A stretch of DNA of 64,000 nucleotides. Origin: Bacteroidales bacterium UBA4116. GTDB lineage: Bacteria > Bacteroidota > Bacteroidia > Bacteroidales > Tannerellaceae. The stretch covers positions 615,623-679,622 of the forward strand of contig DFXE01000010.1 of NCBI GenBank assembly GCA_002381645.1, read 5' to 3'. The notes below the pieces were generated by a model that worked only from the letters and a program-made list of their open reading frames with translations, was not told the DNA's origin and ran no database searches. The position numbers were made by a program, and so were the translations under genes. Shown piece after piece: positions 35,377-42,191 of this stretch (the stretch's first letter is position 1; every line of letters starts with the position of its first letter).

Positions 35377-36066
35377 ATGGCTACTAAAGGAAAGAGCAAA
35401 GACAAGGAATTGGAAGTAGGTGAAATTGTTTCCAGATCAGAACAGTTTCTTGAAAAAAATCAAACTAAGATTATTTACGGAGTTATTGCTGTAATTGTCA
35501 TTGTCGGAGCCTTTTTAGGATTCAGGCATGGTTATTTGATCCCAAAAGAGAAAAACGCAGCAGCAGCAATGTTCAAAGGCGAACAATATTTCGCGCGAGA
35601 TTCATTTGCTCTCGCCCTGAATGGTAACGGTGCAGATTATATGGGCTTCCAAGCCATTGTTGATGAATTTGGAAGCACGAATTCTGGTAATCTGGCAAAA
35701 GCTTATGCCGGTATTTGTTATTTTAAACTGGGTGATAACGAAAATGCAATTAAAATGTTGAAGTCATTCAGTGGTAAAGATAATATGGTTTCTCCTTCCA
35801 TAACCGGCCTTATCGGTGATTGCTATGTTAATACAGGGAATGTAAAAGAAGGGATTAGTTATTTTGAAAAAGCTGCTAAGAACGCCGACAACGAAGTAAT
35901 AAGCCCGGTTTTTTTAAAAAAAGCAGGACTTGCTTATGAAAGTCTTAACCAATATAAAGATGCAGTAAAAGTTTACACAACTATCAAAGAAAAATATTTC
36001 AATTCCATGGAGGCATCGGATATAGATAAATATATTACACGTGCTTCAGTATTGGAAAACAGATAA
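35377..36066 (+). CDS. TPR-repeat membrane protein (YfgM-like)
   Basis: 229 aa from ATG 35377 (MATKGKSKDKELEVGE). Layout: basic cytoplasmic N-terminus with EQFLEKNQTKI, one transmembrane helix (about 34-53), and a periplasmic tetratricopeptide region (about 60-225, with AKAYAGICYFKLGDNENAIKMLKSF and VKEGISYFEKAAKNADNEV). This design resembles YfgM, a chaperone-linked protein of the Sec translocon, but homology is general only. A terminator follows. Confidence 0.8.
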   Translation: MATKGKSKDKELEVGEIVSRSEQFLEKNQTKIIYGVIAVIVIVGAFLGFRHGYLIPKEKNAAAAMFKGEQYFARDSFALALNGNGADYMGFQAIVDEFGSTNSGNLAKAYAGICYFKLGDNENAIKMLKSFSGKDNMVSPSITGLIGDCYVNTGNVKEGISYFEKAAKNADNEVISPVFLKKAGLAYESLNQYKDAVKVYTTIKEKYFNSMEASDIDKYITRASVLENR

Positions 36067-36092
36067 TAATTTTATAATTAAATCAACACATT

Positions 36093-36128
36093 AAGAGGAT
36101 GTCTACTCAAACGGGCATCCTCTTATTT
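36093..36128 (+). terminator. Rho-independent terminator after the TPR gene
   Basis: AAGAGGATG (36093-36101) pairs with CATCCTCTT (36116-36124), followed by ATTTT. It lies 27 bp past the TPR stop and 17 bp before ribH, so ribH may depend on readthrough or on a promoter inside this stretch. Confidence 0.75.
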
Positions 36129-36140
36129 TAGATATCATAT

Positions 36141-36635
36141 ATGGCAACAGCTTATCAGAATTTATCAGATTATGATTTTAACAGTGTACCCGATGCTTCG
36201 GATATGTGTATTGGGATTGTAGTATCTGAATGGAATAAAAACATTACAGAAAAGTTATTGGAGGGAGCCTGTAACACCTTGGAAAAACATGGTGTAAAAC
36301 CTGAAAATATCATTGTTAAGCGTGTTCCTGGAAGTTTCGAACTTACTTTCGGCGCACGCAAACTTGCTGAGACTAAAGATTTGAATGCAGTCATCATATT
36401 AGGTTGTGTAGTACGTGGAGATACACCACATTTCGATTATGTTTGCTCAGGTGTCACACAAGGTATTACCGAATTAAACTTAATGTATGATATGCCGTTC
36501 ATATTCGGATTATTAACGACAGATACTATGCAACAATCCGAAGATCGTGCCGGTGGCAAACACGGTAATAAAGGTGATGAAGCTGCCATAACTGCAATAA
36601 AAATGATTGATTTTTCTTGCGGATTACAAAATTAA
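36141..36635 (+). CDS. ribH: 6,7-dimethyl-8-ribityllumazine synthase
   Basis: 164 aa, standard length. Riboflavin synthesis: condenses the pyrimidine intermediate with 3,4-dihydroxy-2-butanone 4-phosphate. Motifs: SEWNKNITEKLLEGA (substrate loop, Trp31), PGSFELTF, GCVVRGDTPHFDYV with catalytic His97, and FGLLTTDTMQQSEDRAGG. The gene order recF/DUF721, TPR, ribH recurs in Bacteroidales as I recall. Confidence 0.95.
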   Translation: MATAYQNLSDYDFNSVPDASDMCIGIVVSEWNKNITEKLLEGACNTLEKHGVKPENIIVKRVPGSFELTFGARKLAETKDLNAVIILGCVVRGDTPHFDYVCSGVTQGITELNLMYDMPFIFGLLTTDTMQQSEDRAGGKHGNKGDEAAITAIKMIDFSCGLQN

Positions 36636-36646
36636 TCATACCTTTG
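36616..36646 (+). promoter_or_regulatory. Promoter of the tRNA pair
   Basis: CTTG (36616-36619) with 19-bp spacing to -7 TACCTTTG (36639-36646). It overlaps the 3' end of ribH, and transcription would begin about 10 bp before tRNA-Tyr. Confidence 0.7.
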
Positions 36647-36662
36647 CATTCGAAAATTATGG

Positions 36663-36745
36663 GGGCAGTTACCAGAGTGGCCAAATGGGGCTGACTGTAA
36701 CTCAGCTGGCTTACGCCTTCGGTGGTTCGAATCCATCACTGCCCA
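36663..36745 (+). tRNA. tRNA-Tyr (anticodon GTA)
   Basis: Acceptor arms GGGCAGT (36663-36669) and ACTGCCC (36738-36744) pair fully, discriminator A. Anticodon stem GCTGA/TCAGC around loop CTGTAAC gives GTA. A long variable arm (CTGGCTTACGCCTTCGG region) marks a class II tRNA, as in bacterial tRNA-Tyr; T loop GGTTCGAATCC. CCA is not encoded. Confidence 0.96.
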
Positions 36746-36753
36746 CTTTAATT

Positions 36754-36826
36754 GCGGAAGTAGCTCAGTTGATAGAGCATTAGCCTTCCAAGCTGAGGGT
36801 CGCGGGTTTGAGCCCCGTCTTCCGCT
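36754..36826 (+). tRNA. tRNA-Gly (anticodon TCC)
   Basis: Acceptor arms GCGGAAG (36754-36760) and CTTCCGC (36819-36825), discriminator T. D arm AGCTCAGTTGATAGAGC, anticodon stem TTAGC/GCTGA with loop CTTCCAA (anticodon TCC), T arm CGGGTTTGAGCCCCG. 8 nt after tRNA-Tyr, so co-transcribed. CCA not encoded. Confidence 0.96.
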
Positions 36827-36833
36827 CAAAAAG

Positions 36834-36863
36834 GAGATAACATTTTTGTTATCTCTTTTTTTT
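36834..36863 (+). terminator. Terminator of the tRNA operon
   Basis: GAGATAACA (36834-36842) pairs with TGTTATCTC (36847-36855), loop TTTT, followed by eight T's. Directly after the tRNA-Gly. Confidence 0.88.
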
Positions 36864-36865
36864 AT

Positions 36866-36873
36866 TATTTTTG
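36866..36873 (+). promoter_or_regulatory. -7 promoter element of the DUF1080 lipoprotein gene
   Basis: TATTTTTG matches TAnnTTTG and starts 3 bp after the T-run of the tRNA terminator; the ATG follows at 36920. Confidence 0.5.
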
Positions 36874-36919
36874 TGTGTTCGTACACAAATATATTAACTC
36901 TAATACAAAAGAAAGCATT

Positions 36920-38299
36920 ATGAAAGCATATGGTAAATTATCAGTATTGCTTATTTTATTTTTCATGTCCTGTCAATCTAACGATGGTTGGGTAAAACTT
37001 TTTAATGGTAAGGACCTTAGTGGATTCAAACAATTAAATGGAGCTGCTCCTTACCGGGTGGAAAATAAATCTATTGTGGGTACATCAGTTTCCGGACAGC
37101 CTAATAGTTTTCTGGTAACAGAAAACTATTATACGGACTTCATACTTGAATTTGAAGTACAATGTGATCCATCACTTAATTCAGGAGTGCAATTCAGGAG
37201 TGAAAGCAGAGAAGATTATCACAATGGAAGGGTATATGGATATCAATGCGAAATCGATCCGTCCGACAGGGCTTGGAGCGGCGGTATTTATGATGAAGCG
37301 AGAAGAGGATGGTTGGTAACACTTGAAAATAATCCCTCCGGACGTGCTGCTTATAAAAAAGATGATTGGAATAAATACCGTATAGAAGCCATCGGTAATA
37401 ATATACGTATATGGCTAAACGGAATAAATACGGCAAACCTCTATGACAATGAAACGCACAGCGGATTCATTGCTTTCCAGGTACATGGAATAGGAAATAA
37501 CACGGAGCTTGAAGGAAAAGAAATAAAGTGGCGTAACATCCGGATAAAAACAACAGACCTTGAAACAGAACGTATGAAGGGAGAATTAGCATCTGAAATT
37601 AACAGAATACCAAACTTATTAACTGAAAAAGAAACTGAAGAAGGATGGAAACTACTCTTTGATGGAAAAAATACTAGCGGATGGCGCGGAGCACATAAAG
37701 AAACCTTTCCGGCTAAAGGTTGGAAAGTGGAAAACGGCCAACTAATTGTTTTAAAATCAGATGGTGGCGAATCGACAAACGGTGGAGACATCGTATACGC
37801 ATCTGAAGATTTCTCGGCATTTGAATTAAGCCTTGAATTCAAAATTACGGCAGGTGCCAACAGTGGCATCAAATATTTTGTTACAGAGCAGGAAAAACAA
37901 AAAGGATCAGCGTTCGGTTTAGAATATCAAATACTAGACGACAAGCTGCACCCTGATGCCAAACTTTATACTACTTATCCCGGTTCACGTACACTTGCCA
38001 GTTTATACGACCTTATACCTGCCCAAAATAAACGATTTAATGGTATAGGCAACTGGAATCAGGCCATTATAAAAGTTTATCCCGATAATCATGTCGAGCA
38101 TTGGCTGAATGGATTTAAAACCCTTGAATATGAAAGAGGTTCGAAAGCTTTCCGCGAATTAGTACAGGGTAGCAAATATGCGGATAATGCTTATAATGAT
38201 CCTATTCGTTTTGGCGAAGCTCCTAAAGGTCGCATATTACTTCAGGATCATGGTGACGAAGTCGCATTCCGAAGTATTAAAATCAGGGAATTGAGATAA
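36920..38299 (+). CDS. Lipoprotein with two DUF1080 (3-keto-disaccharide hydrolase) domains
   Basis: 459 aa from ATG 36920; an upstream start at 36875 lies at the promoter and is rejected. Lipobox FMSC (Cys17). Two tandem concanavalin-like DUF1080 domains: about 23-205 (GWVKLFNGKDLSGFKQLN ... NSGVQFRSE ... WNKYRIEAIGNNIRIWLNG) and about 240-455 (GWKLLFDGKNTSGWRGA ... NSGIKYF ... WNQAIIKVYPDNHVEHWLNG). The family includes hydrolases of 3-ketoglycosides and laminin-G-like sugar-binding domains; the two copies here share the same landmarks, suggesting internal duplication. Likely surface or periplasmic glycan processing; substrate unknown. No oxidoreductase partner (Gfo/Idh) is adjacent. Confidence 0.85.
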   Translation: MKAYGKLSVLLILFFMSCQSNDGWVKLFNGKDLSGFKQLNGAAPYRVENKSIVGTSVSGQPNSFLVTENYYTDFILEFEVQCDPSLNSGVQFRSESREDYHNGRVYGYQCEIDPSDRAWSGGIYDEARRGWLVTLENNPSGRAAYKKDDWNKYRIEAIGNNIRIWLNGINTANLYDNETHSGFIAFQVHGIGNNTELEGKEIKWRNIRIKTTDLETERMKGELASEINRIPNLLTEKETEEGWKLLFDGKNTSGWRGAHKETFPAKGWKVENGQLIVLKSDGGESTNGGDIVYASEDFSAFELSLEFKITAGANSGIKYFVTEQEKQKGSAFGLEYQILDDKLHPDAKLYTTYPGSRTLASLYDLIPAQNKRFNGIGNWNQAIIKVYPDNHVEHWLNGFKTLEYERGSKAFRELVQGSKYADNAYNDPIRFGEAPKGRILLQDHGDEVAFRSIKIRELR

Positions 38300-38361
38300 A
38301 GTTATTGTATTCTTTTAATTTTTACCGTAATAGTGTTACGAATAAAAAAACATTTTCTGCC

Positions 38362-38409
38362 CATGCATAAAAATTTTACTGCTCAGTAAAATTTAATTTT
38401 ATAGGCATG
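38362..38409. repeat. Nested palindrome in the intergenic region
   Basis: Core AAATTTTACTG (38371-38381) / CAGTAAAATTT (38384-38394), extended by ATAAAA/TTTTAT and CATGC (38362-38366) / GCATG (38405-38409). It could be a terminator for the DUF1080 gene (no T-run) or a protein-binding site. Confidence 0.55.
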
Positions 38410-38474
38410 TTTATGATATTCACAGCATAAAAACTTTTTACTTATTGTATATTTTGCACCATAATGAAATTAAC

Positions 38475-38500
38475 GCCCGGTCTAATAAACCGGGCTTTTT
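38475..38500 (+). terminator. Rho-independent terminator in the leader region of the MDR gene
   Basis: GCCCGGT (38475-38481) pairs with ACCGGGC (38489-38495), loop CTAATAA, then TTTTT. It lies 175 bp past the upstream stop and 84 bp before the next ATG, and overlaps a 15-codon micro-frame starting at ATG 38464, so it may end a short RNA or act as an attenuator. Confidence 0.75.
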
Positions 38501-38583
38501 CATTATTATAATATATATAAAACATAAACAATCGCATTTTATCTTTTGTTTACTTTACATTGTATGTACATAAAATTATAACA

Positions 38584-39576
38584 ATGAAAGCAATAAGATT
38601 ACACAATTATGGACTGTCCGAAGAACTAAAATATGAAAATGCTCCGGTTCCTGAAATTTCAGATGAACAAATTCTTGTAAAAGTAATGGCAACCTCAGTA
38701 AATCCTCTGGACATGAAAAAAGCTTCAGGAATTGTTAAAGATAAAACACCTTTACATTTTCCGTGGATACCAGGTCATGATTTTTCAGGAATAATTGAAA
38801 ATGCAGGCAAAAATGTTTCCAACTTTAAGGTAGGTGACGAAGTTTACGGAAATTGCAATGGGGGATCCTATGCCGAATTTCTGGCCTTGGATACGTTTGC
38901 CGTAGATATAAAACCCGAAGCACTTACATTTGAAGAAGCAGCCTCTGTTCCACATGTTGGTGAAACTGCATGGCAAGCGATCCATACACATGGAAAATTA
39001 ACAAAAGATCAGAAAGTCTTGATACATGGTGCTGCTGGAGCTGTTGGAGCTTACGCCGTACAATTTGCCAGTATGATAGGGGCTACTATATATACAACAG
39101 CAGCATCCACCGAAAAAGAATTTCTGTTATCACTGGGGGCAGAAAAAGTGATTGATTATCAAACTGAAGATTTCACACAACTGGTTAACGACCTCGATTT
39201 AGTTTTAGTACTAGTAGGTGGAGATATCCAGAAAAGATCATATACTGTTTTGAAAGAAGGTGGACGATTGGTTAGCACAACAGGCCCAATCATGGAAGAA
39301 GAAGCCAGACAAAAAAACATTACTGCTATTTCTATGATTATTCATCAATCAGGTGATGATCTTAGAAAAATATCTAAGCTAATAAACGAACATCAGCTAA
39401 AAACAGATGTAGCTTTGGTTTATAACTTGGAACATGCTGCAGATGGTTGGAGAATACTTTCAGGCGAAGATCCTTCCTTACCGAAAATATCACATGGGAA
39501 AATCGTATTGAAAATCAGTCCTGATAATTATGATTCGGTTGAAGAAAAGAAGAATCAGAATCCTTCTAACGTATAA
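38584..39576 (+). CDS. Zinc-independent MDR-family NADP-dependent oxidoreductase (quinone oxidoreductase-like)
   Basis: 330 aa from ATG 38584 (MKAIRLHNYG), which fits the family start; an extra eight upstream codons are rejected. GroES-like N-domain (about 25-110, PWIPGHDFSGIIENAGKNV) and Rossmann C-domain with GAAGAVGAYAVQFA (about 146-159). No zinc-binding Cys set, as in quinone reductase/zeta-crystallin branch. Reduces enones or quinones with NADPH; substrate unknown. The terminator and palindrome upstream suggest regulated expression. Confidence 0.88.
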   Translation: MKAIRLHNYGLSEELKYENAPVPEISDEQILVKVMATSVNPLDMKKASGIVKDKTPLHFPWIPGHDFSGIIENAGKNVSNFKVGDEVYGNCNGGSYAEFLALDTFAVDIKPEALTFEEAASVPHVGETAWQAIHTHGKLTKDQKVLIHGAAGAVGAYAVQFASMIGATIYTTAASTEKEFLLSLGAEKVIDYQTEDFTQLVNDLDLVLVLVGGDIQKRSYTVLKEGGRLVSTTGPIMEEEARQKNITAISMIIHQSGDDLRKISKLINEHQLKTDVALVYNLEHAADGWRILSGEDPSLPKISHGKIVLKISPDNYDSVEEKKNQNPSNV

Positions 39577-39713
39577 AATATTGGTTACATAAATATTTAC
39601 CATCTATTTTTCTAACAAACAATAGGTGGTAATTTTATTTTATAATGATTATTAAACACTATAAATTATTGATCACTAATAAATATTTTTGTAAAAAGTT
39701 GAAACATATTACC

Positions 39714-40487
39714 ATGAAAAATATTCTTTATCTTTTAATCTTGTCGTTTCCCGTATCTTTATTTTCGCAGGATCCTACGGGAATCACTGCCACAGGACTT
39801 GGCCTGAAAGGCAAGCCGCGAATAATGATAAGCCATACTTTCGCAGGATATATAGATAATGGATCATTAAAAAACCAAAATGAAAATAATAGAAAAGACA
39901 AATATATAGAACACAAAATGTATCAATTCGATAAAGAAGGAAGAGTGATTGAACAAACCTTTTTTGATGTGCAGGATATTGGTTCTTTTTACTTTATATT
40001 TGAATACGGTAATAAACTAAGGCGCCAGGCAATATATGAACTTCCTGGTAGAAAACTGATCCAGAAAAGTACGGTTGAGTGGGAAGGTGATACCGTACAG
40101 GTTACAAAAGATTATGATGAAGAAGGAGAATATAACGGAAAAACCATAATTGAATGGATGGATACGAATATGACCCGTACTACTTATTATGATTGGGAAG
40201 ATAAACTCCTTCAAACAGTAACTCAAAAATTTGACCCTGTGAATCGCCCGGTAGAAATGATAAATATTAACGGTCCGATGAACTATAAAACATTCTATGA
40301 ATACGATAAGGAACTAGGTTTGGAAACATCTGTAGAATACCATATAAATGAAATGGTTTCAATATATGATAACGATTACCTGCATTTCGATAAATACAAT
40401 AACTGGACAGAGAGGATATCCACCCAACGAGCTCCCGGTAGGGAACAGATCGGATACAGGAGGGAAATTTATTACTTCGAAGATTAA
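39714..40487 (+). CDS. Secreted protein of unknown function with YD-like repeats
   Basis: 257 aa from ATG 39714, where a clean signal peptide begins (MKNILYLLILSFPVSLFSQ); the longer frame from 39645 is rejected. The mature part contains several short strand-turn units of the kind Y.FDKEGR.IEQT, YDEEGEYNGK, YDKELGLETSV and FDKYNNWTERI, resembling single RHS/YD repeats as in wrapping beta-sheet proteins. No enzyme motif seen. Ends directly against the stop of the Lrp regulator gene on the other strand (no gap), so the two are convergent. Confidence 0.65.
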   Translation: MKNILYLLILSFPVSLFSQDPTGITATGLGLKGKPRIMISHTFAGYIDNGSLKNQNENNRKDKYIEHKMYQFDKEGRVIEQTFFDVQDIGSFYFIFEYGNKLRRQAIYELPGRKLIQKSTVEWEGDTVQVTKDYDEEGEYNGKTIIEWMDTNMTRTTYYDWEDKLLQTVTQKFDPVNRPVEMININGPMNYKTFYEYDKELGLETSVEYHINEMVSIYDNDYLHFDKYNNWTERISTQRAPGREQIGYRREIYYFED

Positions 40488-40955
40488 TTACTGTTTAATG
40501 TGAAGAGAAGTAGTATATTTTATTTCACTTAACACGAAAGAGCTTTGCATCTTAACTATCCCTTTTACTTTGGTAATTTTTTCAAACACAAAACGGTTAT
40601 AGGCTTCAAGGTCTTCCACGATAAGTTTCAACAAAAAATCATATACCCCTCCGATTGAATAACATTCGATTATTTCATCGATATCTTTTATATCTTCTTT
40701 AAATTGCTTAATATGTTCGTCATTATGAATAGCTAAAGAAATATTACAGAAAACAGTAAGACCCATTCCCACTTTTTTGCTATCAATTAACGCCACATAA
40801 TTTTTAATATAACCTTCATTTTCAAGTCGTTTTATTCTTTCATAAATGGGTGTTTTAGAAATGTGTAAGGCTTCTGAAAGCTCTTTAACATTTATCTTTG
40901 CATTGTTTTGCAAAGCTTTAAGTATATTAATATCCGTTTGATCTAATAAAGCCAT
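40488..40955 (-). CDS. Lrp/AsnC-family transcriptional regulator
   Basis: 155 aa. N-terminal winged helix (about 3-60; LDQTDINILKALQNNAKINVKELSEAL, SKTPIYERIKRLENEGYI) and C-terminal RAM/ligand domain (about 70-145; VGVYDFLLK-like GGVYDFLLKLIVEDLEAYNRFVFEKI). It is divergent from the EamA transporter gene, whose promoter is about 50 bp away, so that exporter is the likely target, with an amino acid as effector (inference). Confidence 0.92.
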   Translation of the reverse strand: MALLDQTDINILKALQNNAKINVKELSEALHISKTPIYERIKRLENEGYIKNYVALIDSKKVGMGLTVFCNISLAIHNDEHIKQFKEDIKDIDEIIECYSIGGVYDFLLKLIVEDLEAYNRFVFEKITKVKGIVKMQSSFVLSEIKYTTSLHIKQ

Positions 40956-41020
40956 AGTATATTTTCCTGTTTATAAAGTCATTCTCTCTTAAAAAAAGAT
41001 TATTTATCCTGCAATGTCAC

Positions 41021-41028
41021 CAAATGTA
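41021..41028 (-). promoter_or_regulatory. -7 promoter element of the Lrp gene
   Basis: The minus strand reads TACATTTG (TAnnTTTG), 66 bp before the ATG at 40955. It is 51 bp from the divergent -7 box of the transporter gene, so one bound regulator could control both. Confidence 0.5.
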
Positions 41029-41079
41029 GGAATATTATCTTATTTGTAACCGCAATATAGTTTTTTATTCTACAAACCC

Positions 41080-41087
41080 TACCTTTG
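41080..41087 (+). promoter_or_regulatory. -7 promoter element of the EamA transporter gene
   Basis: TACCTTTG (TAnnTTTG), 21 bp before ATG 41109. The longer reading frame begins at 41085 inside this box, which argues for the downstream start. Confidence 0.6.
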
Positions 41088-41108
41088 CTGGATCAAACTT
41101 ATTATTTT

Positions 41109-41990
41109 ATGGAAAAAGATAGAATTTTCTGGTTTCATCTAATGGCTATCTTAACAGTGAGTATTTGGGGAATAACTTTTGTATCTACCAAAATACTAAT
41201 TGCAAACGGACTTTCTCCTGTTGAAATATTTTTCTACCGCTTCATCCTGGCTTATGCATGTATTTGGATAATATCTCCCCGTAAACTGTTTGCCAAGAAT
41301 GCAAAAGACGAGATATTGATGGCTGCAGCAGGGTTAACTGGTGGTTCGCTCTATTTCATCGCAGAGAATACAGCTCTGGGAATCACCTTAGCATCTAATG
41401 TATCTCTCATTATTTGTACAACACCTATCCTCACCGCTTTTCTGTTACACTTCTTTAATAAAGAGGAAAAACTGAAGAAAAACTTATTAACCGGATCATT
41501 TATTGCATTAGCTGGAGTAGGATTAGTGGTATTTAACGGTAGTTTCATTTTGAAAATAAATCCTTTAGGCGATTTACTTACGCTCCTGGCTGCATTGATG
41601 TGGGCATTTTACTGTCTGGTATTAAAACAATTAAATACACACTACCCTACTGTTTTCATAACCCGTAAAGTATTTTTCTATGGTATTATAACCCTATTAC
41701 CTTTTATTCCTTTTAACCCTATCCGGTTTGACACCAATATATTTTCCATCCCTATTGTGGCGCTTAATTTACTTTTCCTTGGTATTATAGCATCAATGCT
41801 CTGCTTTATTATGTGGAATGCTACCGTAAAAAAAATTGGTGCCGTACATGCTACAAATTATCTATATCTTGTTCCTTTAGTTACTATGATAACATCTGCG
41901 CTCGTTATTAATGAGAAAATAACATTTGTTACTATTATTGGTTCATGCCTTATTATTACCGGAGTATATCTTGCTGAAAAAAGTAAATAG
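41109..41990 (+). CDS. EamA-family (DMT) transporter, probable metabolite exporter
   Basis: 293 aa from ATG 41109 (MEKDRIFWFH). About ten hydrophobic helices in two five-helix EamA halves (about 8-135 and 150-285); the halves show the SIWGITFVSTKILIANGLSP and LAALMWAFYCLVLKQL segments typical of RhaT/EamA. Inner membrane. Members export amino acids or drugs. Pairing with a divergent Lrp/AsnC gene favours amino-acid export. Confidence 0.9.
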   Translation: MEKDRIFWFHLMAILTVSIWGITFVSTKILIANGLSPVEIFFYRFILAYACIWIISPRKLFAKNAKDEILMAAAGLTGGSLYFIAENTALGITLASNVSLIICTTPILTAFLLHFFNKEEKLKKNLLTGSFIALAGVGLVVFNGSFILKINPLGDLLTLLAALMWAFYCLVLKQLNTHYPTVFITRKVFFYGIITLLPFIPFNPIRFDTNIFSIPIVALNLLFLGIIASMLCFIMWNATVKKIGAVHATNYLYLVPLVTMITSALVINEKITFVTIIGSCLIITGVYLAEKSK

Positions 41991-42141
41991 TTTTAGGGGG
42001 TTTCACTTTTCGCTATTCTTATGAATAAAATCGGAATTTTATTCTATAAAAATACGTTATTACCATAAACCTTTCAAAACAAAGGATTATTTTTTATAAT
42101 AAGACCGTTTTTTGTTTGTCTAAAATATAAAAAACAAATGC

Positions 42142-42149
42142 TACCTTTG
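42142..42149 (+). promoter_or_regulatory. -7 promoter element of the sensor kinase gene
   Basis: TACCTTTG (TAnnTTTG), with TTTG 23 bp upstream (42115-42118). The kinase ATG at 42192 is 42 bp downstream. Confidence 0.55.
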
Positions 42150-42191
42150 CAAAAAAGGAATTGAATACTACTACTCAAATTTAATACTACT

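Noticed and set aside
36632..36886. 84-aa minus-strand frame covering both tRNAs
   Set aside because: It is the antisense of tRNA-Tyr and tRNA-Gly; the RRGSNPRPSAWKANALSTELLP and MDSNHRRRKPAELQSAPFGHSGN type of sequence is a well-known false protein from tRNA genes.
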